A stretch of 64,000 nt of DNA, from NCBI GenBank assembly GCA_947652115.1, contig OX393573.1:704619-768618 (forward strand), in the 5' to 3' direction. Positions 36,301 through 47,700 of this stretch are shown here, piece after piece; position 1 is the stretch's first letter, and each line of letters begins with the position of its first letter. The notes beneath the pieces were generated by a model that was given only the letters and a program-made list of their open reading frames with translations, had not been told where the DNA came from and did no database searches. The DNA is from Blastomussa wellsi (Eukaryota > Cnidaria > Anthozoa > Scleractinia > Plerogyridae). Made by a program: the position numbers and the translations under genes.

Positions 36301-39300
36301 ACCCTGATCGCAAACAACAATCAAAGATGTCTGTCACAAAGGACCTGCCAGATACCAAGTCATCCAGTCAGATGGAGGCTGGCGAGGATTGGGAGCTTGA
36401 GGTAGCAACAGCTGTTCCTCGTAGGGGCTTCACCCTGAAATGTACCACCCCCACTCCCTTGAGCCTTGATGTTGACGACTTTTCATCTGCTCAACCAGAG
36501 AAGGCAACAGGAAGAGAAATCCCAAAAGGAAAGCCTCGGACTGAGATTAACCATTCCCATGCTGAAAAGCACCACAGTAAAAATGCTAGAGTCACAGACA
36601 GGAGACCAGAGGGAAAAGTCAGAAACGTTGAAGCTAAAGATCGTGAAAGGAGTGGCAGATGGAAGAGACCTTTCAAAGAAAGTAAACAAGAAGGGAGACT
36701 GAAAAAAGAAGCTACCTTTTCAAAAAGGGGAACCGAAAATAAAGCTACCAAGGAAAAGCCATTAAAATCGACAGATGCGTATGAAGAACGTTGTCATGTT
36801 AAGAAAAGTGAGTCACCGGTTTTCGGTGTCTCTTTGGAAGAAGTAAAACCAAAGACTGAACCAGGAGAATTATCTTGTGAAGATACTTGTTCTTCAGGTG
36901 AATATCTATTCGACAAGTCACAACCTGCAGCCATTACAGGCCTGAATGGTGATTCATCTATGCCAGATGCTGTACAAAAGTTCGCCACTGTTTTCATAGG
37001 AGACATTGCCATTCTTGTTCCTGTTGAAAATAATGACGATGCTGATTTGAATGGAGTTGAAATAAACAAATCTGATTCACCTGTTCAAGATCAGGCCAAA
37101 GCGATTGACAATTCAGCTGAGCGTGAGGCGCCACAGGGACCTCTTGTTCAAGGTGATGCTGAAGACACTGTTTCCAAGCCAGCCAAAGTGGCTGAGAGTT
37201 CAAAACTAAATCAAGAATCAACTACAGGCAATGCCATGGCACCTACAGCATCTACAAGCTCTCAGTCTGAATGTGGTGCATCCCATGGAGTCATTGAGGC
37301 ACATAACGAAGACCAGGCTGAGGTCACTGTTATCGATGGTAATAAAGTGGTCGATACTTCACCACTTATTTTTGAATCATCTGAAGAGACTGCCTCAATA
37401 TCTAGCAAGCTACCATCCCGTTCTGAATCTGAGCACGACATGCCACCAGACAGAGTTCCTGAAGCAGGCCTTGAGTACCAGAGTGACGAAGGCACTGTTT
37501 CTTCGTCAGTAAATCTTGATATGTCGTCAAAGAATGGCATTATACCTGATCAGTTGGTGTCTACAGTCAGATCAGAGAAAATGGCTAGCCGCGATACTTT
37601 ACATGAAGATGTGACCACACGCTTGACATTTTGTAGCAACAACTTGACTGAAAACCTTTCAATAGTTGGTGCTGGAGTTATGGAGGAAACTGAGCATCAA
37701 TATGCATCACAACCATTTGATGGGACTAGTAATATCGGACAGGATCCAACATACCCAGTGAACAATGACTCATGCCATGACAAGTCTGTGATTGTAGGTA
37801 TCAGTGACATGAATTTTCAACTGGAAGACCTGCAGCAAATACCATGTTCATCTTTACCGGATGATGCGCCCCTGGCTTCTTCAGATCCATCAATGTACGG
37901 AAGCTTTGTCATGAACCAAGGATTAGCTAGCAATTTTATCACCAGTGAAGACGTGGATCAAGTACATCGCGATTTACACGCCGAATTGTCGTCAGAGAGC
38001 AGCAGTACCAGTGGGGAGCAACCCATGGATATGTTTTCTCGTCAGCCACCACTTGGAGCAGAGCACGGGTACACTCCTGACACAGTCCAACAGCATCCAA
38101 GTCAGCTGGCTTGGTTTGGAAGCACAAATGATGGAATATGTCAGGTGCAACAAGTGCCAGGCTGTAATAACTACAGTCAGATATCATTTCCATCCCTGGG
38201 TAATCCCTATGGAACATTCCCTCAATCGCAGCAGGCAATGCCTCTGTTGAAACCATGTTACCCATCATTTTCTTATCCTAATCATGTCCGGCCAGTGGTC
38301 CCACCTCAAATGATGCACTCCAATCAACAGGTCTTTATGTCACCATTTCAGTACAGAAATCAACTGATGTTCTCCAGCATGGTGCCATCAAGTGTCGGTT
38401 TTCAAGTTCTGCCTCCATCACAGTTCCAGCCACAGATATTGCCCCTTTTGCAAGCTGCTTCAGGGTATTCCTCTCCCTCCGTGCAATTTTGTGGCAATCT
38501 TTATGAGCCAGCACAACAGACCTCAGTGTCAACAGTAGATGTTAACAGTGCAGTTGTTATGAACCCAGCAAATGCACTGTCTCACGTTAGTCCAGTCGTT
38601 TACGACTGCCGAAGCCCCACCATGGACTCAAACGGCTCACTAGGTAGTGATGAGAGGGAAGATTCTAGTAGCTCAGATTTATCATCAAGTGACAGTTCAC
38701 TTGAATTAATTATTTCATCAGCAGCAAGTCAAATATACGATAATTCTACCCTTGCTACCCAGGAATCGTTACCCGTTCAAATGGAGACTGACTCAGGTTT
38801 TTCAACGTCAGTAACATTCGAAGGCAACCAGAAAGAAACAAATGAAGAGCACGAAGACAAAGACACTTTGTCTGGAAAGGTATTCGAACGTGCAAATGAT
38901 GGCCAAGTCTTCACCTTAGCACATCTATGCTACAAGGAGGTAACGAGTGATGAAAGTTACTTAAACAAGTTGAAAGACACTTCTTATGTGAACAGATCCG
39001 AGGAACTTTCGAGCCACCAACCTTCCGAAGGGCAGGAGGACTCTGTTCATAAACAGATCACTATGTTGTCTCGAGACGATAATGGAGTAGATATGGGAAG
39101 GCGACTGTCTCCTGATGGAAGCTGCATGGAGGGAGTTTGCCTTGATTTGTCAAGTGATGCCAGTTCTGTGCGGCATAATGAAACAGCTTTCAAAGAAACA
39201 CGTTTATCTCAAAGTCATAAGAAAGATTTGTTGGAGGAGTACTGCAGCTACAGGGTGAGTGATGTGAAAGAAAAAGGGAAAGAGAAGAGAAAGGATATAA

Positions 39301-40016
39301 GCCCATCATCTCCCAAACCTCAGCGGGTCAAAGGAAGCCGAAGTAGAAAAAACAAGAACACACAGGTACCATCAGCCTCATTACAGGAAGATCTTCGTCA
39401 ACCAGCGCGGGGATCGTCAAGTCAAAGCTTTATTTCTGGTGCGGACCCCGGTGCACAGTCTGTCTCCACCAAGGAAACTTATGACTCTTGTAAACAGGAG
39501 GTTTTGCGCTCAAGCTCTTTAAACAATACCAGTGAACAAAAACAGACAGAGAGAAATCACAGGAGAGTAAGGTTTTCAAAGGATGACACTGAACGACAAT
39601 CATTAGAAACTTCAAAAATGAATAACAATAAACGACGAACAAATCCTTCAATTACCAGCCAGGAGAAAGAAAAAGAAGGCATTACTTCGATTGAAGAAAT
39701 GTCTACTAGGTTACCCTGCACAGGAACTCAGAGTATAAGCGACTTGGAGGGAGAGCAAAGACGCTCTATTAATAGAGGTGTTACTAAAACTACAAACGTG
39801 GAGAGACAATGGGTACACGAGGGTAGTGGGTGCAAGAACAGGCCACAAAAACATGTGGAAAAAAGAGAGAATGCAGACACAAGGCCTGCCAACAACCGAA
39901 CTGGGAATTCCAGAAAAAGAGGGTTTAACAACAAGATGAAGAAGCCGTATAAAGACAAATTACCAGGGAAAGAACTTCCAGAGGCAAAAATGGATAACAA
40001 TAATAATTCAAAGTAG
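30351..40016 (+). CDS. DEDDh exonuclease with very long disordered tail, seven exons
   Basis: Exons: 30351-30537, 32498-32635, 33053-33186, 33738-33828, 34442-34547, 35212-35267, 35890-40016, all in phase; 1,612 residues. Residues about 12-205 form an exonuclease III/DnaQ-type domain with all five DEDDh residues: D20 and E22 (LIFYDSEA), D119 (AHYGYQFDF), H186 and D191 (HRAMGDVEG). This predicts a 3'-5' exonuclease on RNA or DNA. PML isoform I also has an exonuclease-like domain, but no RING or B-box is seen here. Residues 238-300 are a conserved-looking helical segment (KLYKLDACSKN, IKKLLKEGVTYNTL, FLDFYETLKNYGI). The remainder is one 4.1-kb exon: charged and Ser/Thr/Glu-rich, with a Q/P/S/F/Y-rich prion-like stretch at about 955-1130 and a Lys/Arg-rich end. 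I do not recognise an orthologue with a known role. AATAAA lies at 40730-40735. Confidence 0.87.
31773..32015 (+). mobile_element. SINE-type insertion with 20-bp target duplication
   Basis: A 243-bp insertion bounded by a perfect 20-bp direct repeat, TTGATAAACTCATCTTTCAT, at 31753-31772 and 32016-32035. Inside, 31911-31984 resembles a tRNA (GCATAGCTCAGTGGATAGAG box A, GGTTCGATTCC box B). Base 33 of the anticodon loop is not T and the top of the anticodon stem mispairs. This is a retroposed element with an LINE-type duplication, not a functional tRNA. It lies in the first intron of the exonuclease gene. Confidence 0.75.
33430..33655 (+). repeat. LINE 3'-end-like remnant
   Basis: A T-rich stretch ending GATATAATAAAGTTATCTTATCTTAT, with a short repeated tail after AATAAA, as in non-LTR retrotransposon termini. 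It lies just before the exon at 33738. Confidence 0.35.
34868..35130 (+). repeat. tRNA-derived SINE, family A, copy 4 (plus strand, decayed)
   Basis: The head GCTAATGGTTAGTGCACATGG is followed by CATTGTGTTCTTGG, CCCAGGTGTATAAATGGGTA and GACTAGCAGCCCATCAGGGG. It is the reverse orientation of the copies in DGKQ and more divergent. It lies in an intron of the exonuclease gene. Confidence 0.65.
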
Positions 40017-41793
40017 AAAGTTAACATAAATCTTGTCTTGTGAGGCTGTTTGATTTGCGTGGAAACTTCACTAAGCGCTTTCTCATTGTGCGAAACTTAC
40101 TAATTGGGTTAAAGTAAGGTTTAGGTTCTGAATGCATGTTGTAAATCAAGAAATATTTAATACCATAGCATACATTAATTACGTTTGGAGATTATTCTGA
40201 CAGGCCGTGGTACAATTCAAGTATTTATAACTCAGCCATATTGATAAATGGATAGTTGCATGTTTTCACGTGATTCTAAAATCACCGAGTTCGATGCGGG
40301 GCACAATTTGTTTGGTGCTTATTGAATGTAGTTTTAAACCCGGGCCAATCGAGGATCAGAGTTGATTAGAGTTAGAGTCTCATCGACTATTATCTCATCG
40401 ACTATTATCAACTCAAGCCAAAAGAGAGAAAAATCTAATCGACGCGAAAAAGTTTGAGCATGTTCGAAGTCGACGAGACTACCTGTCTGCTTTATCAGTG
40501 ACAAAAATTTCGTAAAGCCCCCAGGCACAATACGTGGATTTTCCAAATGAACAGCACTTATTTTTTGGACATTAGTCAAGGGCAAAAGTAAGACAATTAC
40601 AAGAACATATTTTAATCAATATAAAGAGATGCGTATTTTCTAACCATGGCCACAAAGCAAGAATGTTTTGTTGTGTTCGATATTTTGCAGTTTTATTATT
40701 CCTCTTGCTATTGTTTCTAAAGTTATTTTAATAAAGTTAGTGTTTCTCAAAGTTTGCATTGTTTGACTAGAGTACGATAGTAATCCCTTTTACTAGTAGG
40801 TACACCATGGCACAGGGCCGTAACCTGCAGCAACAGGCAAGACGAAGCACTTGCCTAGCTTGAAACCAAAATTCGTTTTGTTGGGAAAATAGTTGAGGCA
40901 AGATTTTCTTAAGAAATACCTTATGGAAAGTGCTAAAGTAGGATTTCAGTGCTTCTAGATTTCAATTTTTCTTTTGGAATCTTTGGCGATTGCAATTTTG
41001 CCTCGTCTTTGTCAAAAATCTGGCTACGACCCTGGGGAATCGTTAAATTAAGAATACACTCGACAGAGAGGCCTTGTAATGCACGTCAAATTTAGGGCGC
41101 GTTCGTTTGGGATATTCCGGAATAAGAATGTATTCCGGAATATATGCAGCAATTCAGAACAGAATAGCCGGAATGGAAATTCAGGTATTCCGGAATGAGA
41201 ATAGCTCCCAAACAACGCTTACTCGCATTATTCCAATTATTCTTATTCCGGATTGATTCCAAACGAACGCGTCCTTAGATGCAACACTTACCAAAATATC
41301 GCATTAATAAATTTGTCAGTGAGCGTGGTCAGTATTCTAGCTTAAAAAATATATCCTCAATTGAAATATTTACTAATGTAAAATAAAATGGGAATGAAGG
41401 TACGCAATTTTATAACTCTCATTTTATTCATGGTTACCAGTTTTTGTATGAAGGGCTATGTTGAAAAAACTTGTATAAATTCCTGGCTCATAAAACACCC
41501 TACATTTTGCTGTAATTTTGATTTCATTTTTATGATAAAGACATAAAATGAATCCCATAATGCATCGAGGCTCTAAACTTCGAAGTCCAGCTGGCGAGAA
41601 GTCAAGCAGGTTCCCCATCGATCCAGCCTCCTCCGCAGGCGTTATTAGGGGATTGCGTTACGGAGACAACCATCAATCTTGTTCCGACCCCATTAACCGT
41701 TTAGGACTGGCACGACTCCAAACTGCAAAGCGTCCTGCGGCTTCCCACCAAAACAAAACGTGTCTTTTCACACAAGTCAGTCATCACTGAGTC
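40017..41793. other. Intergenic region, exonuclease gene to TXNDC5
   Basis: Contains the exonuclease 3' UTR (AATAAA at 40730-40735), a PIF/Harbinger-like MITE at 41095-41274, and a fragment at 41622-41665 (GCAGGCGTTATTAGGGGATT) matching one arm of the palindromic element at 48678-48775. No gene is supported. Confidence 0.6.
41095..41274. mobile_element. PIF/Harbinger-like MITE with TTA duplication
   Basis: A 180-bp element beginning GGGCGCGTTCGTTTGG and ending CCAAACGAACGCGTCC, with ATTCCGGAATAAGAAT and its complement continuing the arms. TTA flanks both sides (41092-41094, 41275-41277). A 3-bp TWA target with G-rich termini fits PIF/Harbinger. There is no coding frame. Confidence 0.65.
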
Positions 41794-44700
41794 ATGGCTT
41801 CTGGAGTAGAAGCCGTTGTGTGTGTTCTTTTCTTCCTTCATATCTCGCCAAACTTGGGAGACAAAGTTCTTTCCCTCACAGATGTGGACTTTGATGACAG
41901 AGTGTTCGGATCATCTACGCATTTTGTGATGTTTTATGGTCCGTGGTAAGTTGTCACTGAATTGATCTCACAGCTCAGCTCGTTCGATTTATACTTGAAA
42001 ACGAGAAGGATCTAAGAAGGTCAATAGGGACCGGTATTGAAAAGATTTATAATTTTCAACTGGATCTGGATGGCAGTGCTCATCAAAATTCAGCAGCAGT
42101 TCCATTGTAAGCTTGTTATGTTGTGTGGTCAGCTGGCCGGGAAGAGGCCTCCCTCGTCCCGTCTCTTCTCCCTGCAGGGGTACATATCTACATACCAATA
42201 AATCAATCAACTTTATTTAAAACACGGTAAATGTCTCAGCAAGCTGGTTTTCAGACATGCCGTGTAAGAATTACAAGATATAAATGTTAAAATTATTAAC
42301 TTGTTGTGTCGATGGTCACATAATAATTACAAGCGCTAGTAATGTTGAGCATTCACGGCAATGGACACCTATGAAAGAGTTGGTTACTTCGAGACTTTAG
42401 CCAGGGCTTCTGAGCTTGGGTATAAACAAACGGGAGAGTTGACAAAACTGACCCCCTAGTCCGTGGACTACCCTACGGATTAGTCCGTGGACTACCCTGC
42501 AGACTACCCTTTCGGACTACCCTTAAAAATCAACCAAATTTACTTTGGCGGGTTTAAGAAATACAAAATTACCTAGCTGCCAGGGTGCATTCAGTGTAGG
42601 TTATGCCGAATATCCTCAGCGTGGGTTTTTAAATTTTGCGGTGTACTGGCATACGATCGGGGATTTTGGCGTACTTGGCAGGTGACGACCCTGATAATGC
42701 ATAGACAAACTCTTTATTTTTGTGGTGTCAGTTATTCCCAGGGTCTCTCTTACCGACCTCTTCTGCTGCAGAGGCCTTTAAGTTAGATCATGGTTTGTCA
42801 TTGGCGGCCTGGCACATTCCCCGGCACTTGGCATGGAATTTCAAAACCCTTGGTGTTTCTTCAGCATGGAATTTATGTGTGGAATGCACCCTGGCGGGGG
42901 GCTGGCTGCTGATGCAATCACTCAAAAGACTCAAAACACCCGCCATCTTGCTTTTCAACCAAGTCTTCTTTCAGTCTCGCCCATTCTTAACCAAAAAAAG
43001 AAATATGGCGGGTGTTTTGAACGATCACGTGGGTAGCAAGGTAAGTTCTTTAACCCACAGAAGTAAATTTGATTGCTTTTTAAGGGTAATCCGCAGGGGT
43101 AGTCCGCCGGATAGTCCACTGACTAGTCCGTAAGGTAATCCACTGTCTAGGGGGTCAGTGGGTGGTCTGCGGACCGGGGGTCAGTTTTTTCAACTCACCC
43201 TAAACAAACTGGGTCTTAAGTGGGAAACCCCTAACTATAAAACGGTTGGTATGGATGACTTGTAACCATCATGTCTTGGGTTCCCTTTCAATCCTGGGAT
43301 TAGTATTTTTGCAGTGCATGTTCTATTGGAGGCCACTTTCATTTTCAGTAGTTGTGACCATATTTGGAAAGTCATGTGACCAGAACAAAGAAGCGCTAAA
43401 AACTTGCACAGCTTACATCATTCTTGGATGAAATGATGTCATGGGTAGAGTGCATCCAGATGCAAAATCTGTAGTATGGATTTGTTGGAATTCATAATAC
43501 TTCCCTCCCTCCTTCCCTCTCCCCTCCCATCCCTCCCCCTCCCTGGATCAACTTATTTCAATAATGGCTTTGGTCATATGGATTATTATTGTCACCAGCT
43601 TGAGAAGATCAGATTATACTATATGTCAACTGGGCATTTATTTAAACCAAATAGGTGTGAATACTGCAAGAGTTTTATGCCAACATGGAGTCTACTGGCA
43701 GATCACTACGGCAAAATCCCTCACAGTGGACATGTAACTATAGCCAAGGTAGGAGAGCAATAATGGCAAGTTGTACAAAAGGTTATACGGTAGTCTGGCA
43801 AGAGAAAATAGTTACACTGAGAACCAGTCACACAAAGCAGCTCTGTAACACAAACGTCCCTGCACTTCCAACTTGCCATACCTCAGCTTCATGTATTGAA
43901 TATTGACTTGTTACTCACTCTATTGGGCTCAATTTGTTTTTTCTAACTTCCCGTTAACAGACACACACTTCTGCATGGTCCAGTGTGTATCTGCTAATAC
44001 GAAGTCCATCCGTATTACCTAGTAAGTCAATTATTGGTGTAGTTTAGTTTGACATTTACACCGATATTTTATTCTTTTTTGTTGTTAATTCCGCAGGTTG
44101 ACTGTACAAAAGAGACTCCACTCTGTGCCAAGCAAAATATCCGTGCATATCCAACGTGAGGGCCGGAATTTTTCTCACCACATGTATTTATTAGTCGATG
44201 TGCAGGTTGTAAAATGTACATAATATTTTTAGCATGACAATATTAAATCTTATCAGGTATTTGTAAGGAGTGCTTTATTTGAATTTTTCTTAAAAATCAA
44301 GATTCTCTACTTCCCATAATACACCGCTCCTACCCCCAAAAAAATTTGCATAGGCATTGTTTTAGATTTCCCTTGGGACATCTTCATGTCCCAGGAGAAA
44401 TTGCAAACAATGATTATGCAAAATGTTGGGGGGTAAAAGAGGTGTATTATGGGATTTGTGCAAGTGGAGAATTAAAGATATTTCTGGTCATTTTGATATC
44501 GCATATTTTCAAGAGTTTGATCTTAAATCAAAAATTATATATTTATTTGGACTGAAAGTGGCCAAGTTTACCCAAATGCAATGCAGGTACAAGCCTGTTG
44601 TAACAACACATTTTTCTTTCTTTTTTTCTGAAGATTAAAACTTTATTATGATAATGGTGAAATCAAGAGATACAATGGCAAAAGAAGAATCTCTGATCTG

Positions 44701-47700
44701 AAGACCTTTGTTAACAAGCTTGCAGTTACATCAGAGGTAACAAACAGCTCAGAAATTGGTGATAAAAATAACAGTATAATGATTCATCATTATCTGTATT
44801 TCTAGCAACTCTGTGTATTACTACCCCTCTCCCCTTGACGAAATGCTTGATGTCTATTACAGGTCACTCACCCGCACCACCCCTCCCCTCATTTTGTCAG
44901 GTTGCACTAACAAATTTGTCAATTGGCCTGTTTAAGTACTTCCTTTAAAAGAGGCAATATTAGTAAGTAAAACATATAACATAGTCAAACAGCGCAGAGT
45001 CCATGGCTTGGCTCAAACCATGAGATAATTGCACCTCCCACCTCTTAAGAGGTTTGGTACCTCATGCCCAGAGCCCACAGCACCTCCCAAGCTCCATTCT
45101 GCAATGCATGTGTTCAAAATACTGAAGAGTAAAATGCATATACATGTGTGGTTTTCTGTCAGACTGAATCAAATTAATTCTGACTATTTTTATAGCAAAA
45201 GGACAAGGAACACTCAGAGACTAGTGAATCAGACAATGGCTTATACACGCTGACGTCAGAGAATTTTGACAGACACGTAGAAATGGGATTACATTTTGTA
45301 AAATTCTATGTTCCTTGGTAAGTGGAAGAATTTTAGGGATTTCACAATTCTTGTTTGTTTAACCCCTCACATAGATGTTTCTCCCTAAAGTTCAGGGAAT
45401 GCTCTCAACTAATCTAATCACCAAATTGGCCTATGAGTCACAACAATACTGTGTTGTTAATTAATCCATCATGATCCAGGAGGTAGTAGTCTACTATTCT
45501 ACAAGGCAAGAGAAAATGACAAACATACGGTGGCATTGGCTATAAAGCAACCTCTACTTTATGCTGTTGTTTAAGGAAGTTTAAAAACAGGAAGGAAAAT
45601 TTGTTATGCTCATTTTGAGTGCCAAAAAATTTCTTTAATGGCCATGGTTTGAAGTAATTGTCCTATTTTTTATTTATTTAATTTATTTGCTTAATTCTAC
45701 GAACACCAAATATTAAAAGAAAATAATATGGGAAAATAACAAAAAATATACTTTTTAGTCAAAGCATTGATAAGGAGGGGCAAACAGGAAACCATACTCA
45801 CAGCTTACAACATTTAAGGCTTAATTTTATTAGTTTGAAACTGTTACATTAACTATGGATGACTGAATAAAAGAGTTACAAGAATTTTCATATAGTTTCT
45901 AAGTTTTGTTTTGTTTTTACACTAAAATCTAATCTTGAATTTGATTTGCATTGGGCAGGTGTAGCCACTGCCGCAAGCTTGCACCAACTTGGAAAGCCTT
46001 GGCAGACTTTCATAAAGACAGTATGGATGTAACAATTGCTAAGGTACAAGCCATGATCTGAGTTCTTTCACAAGTTTGTTGTTAAATTAAAACCAATATC
46101 GTCCCCAGAGCCCGCTTTTCTTTTGGTCAGCAACAAGTTCACAGACTCTGGCCAGGACCGATTTTTGGAGCATGTGCTAGGTGTATTGTTTTGATTCTCG
46201 GCCAATCAGATTAAGCGTCTGCGCAGAACGGCCGGAAGTCCGTGAAATGCGGACTTCCGGCATTTGTCCTGGCCAGAGTCCGTGTTATTGGTACTGACCC
46301 AAAGAAAAGCGGGCTCTGGGGACGAGATTGAATTAAAAACAACAACATGCAAACCATGCCCAAGCTTCTCCATAAAACTGGACTATTTATTGGTTATGTG
46401 GCATATCATAATGCATGGAAAACGAAAAAATGATGATGAATTTGTGTTACAACACATAATTTTACGTGGATTCTATTTTACCTTTTTTATGTTTCTATGA
46501 GCCTCCTTTATTAGTTATTTTTTGGAGGAGAGGGGGTCTTAATGTCTGCATTTTACAGTGATAGTAGAATCACAGATAATTCAGTCCATTGCCTCAGCTT
46601 CCCATTAACCTGTCAGTGTTTTTACCACAGATTGATTGTACAAAAGAAAACAAAAAATGTACAGAGTACAACATCCATGCATTTCCCACACTCAAGCTGT
46701 TTAAAGATGGAAGAGAGGTAAACATAGAGCGTCATTCTGTTAAACGGATAAACCCAAACACAGTCAATTAACTTCATGCTGTGTGGCATGTGAGGCCTTC
46801 ACAAAAGACTGCCACTGGCAGTAAGCTTTCTTTTAAGCCGTGAGCTTTCAAGCAGTAAGTTTTAAGCAGCAAGCTGGCAGTAAACTTTCTTTTTTTCTTA
46901 AACTTTCTTTTCAGCTCCTTGAAAGGCAAGTTGTTCACTTTCAGTTCATTTTCCACTGTTGTTGTCCTGTTTATTTTGAGGACCTCTTGTTTGTCTTACC
47001 ATGTGGTGACGCCAGCAGTGGCATTGTTCCTGTTATTTACTCTGTTTTCTCTAAGGGTATTGACCTATTCTTGCGAGTGCTGGAGAGAACTGCCTCCCAC
47101 CCTTTACGTCTTTACCCTTTGCTGGGTTACTACTTCCAACCAGACTATTGCTGTAACTGCAGTGATTTCATTTTTCGAGATGAACATATGAGCCTGCTTT
47201 GTTACTTCAATGGCTTTTAAAGGTCATATGTGTGGGTTGTGATTGGTTGATCTCCATCCTTGTCATTAACTGTTGTCTTAATTGTGCCTTACAGTAGCAA
47301 AAATACAATCGTTTGTTGGATTTTTTAACTTAGGAGCTTGCATGATTGCAAAAAGTGTATCAAATAACAGGAAAATATCAAGAAATGAGGATGATTGAAG
47401 ATGGCAAGGTTGGAAATGAATTACAATGAAAAAACCCTTACAGTGAGGGCACTCGAACCGTGAACACTTGACATTTATTTTCACATTTTTTTACCATTGT
47501 CCAATGTTAGCCATTCATATAAACAGAAGAACTAGCTTTCTTGGGTGCTGAAAACAGTAATCCTTTGGTCTATGTAAAGAGTTCTCATTGGATAATCATA
47601 GAAAAAATGTAAAAATACAATGTAATTGCCAAGTGTGATTGCCGAGTGTCTGCACTGTAAGTGCAAGGTTCGTTTTTTCCAATTGTTGCATATTTAAATT

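Noticed and set aside
36073..39651. Several antisense and alternate frames over the long exonuclease exon
   Set aside because: They are shadows of the 4.1-kb coding exon, without domains or splice support.
42720..43133. 137-codon open frame inside the inverted-repeat element
   Set aside because: No transposase motif such as a DDE triad or zinc finger is visible, and the composition looks non-coding.
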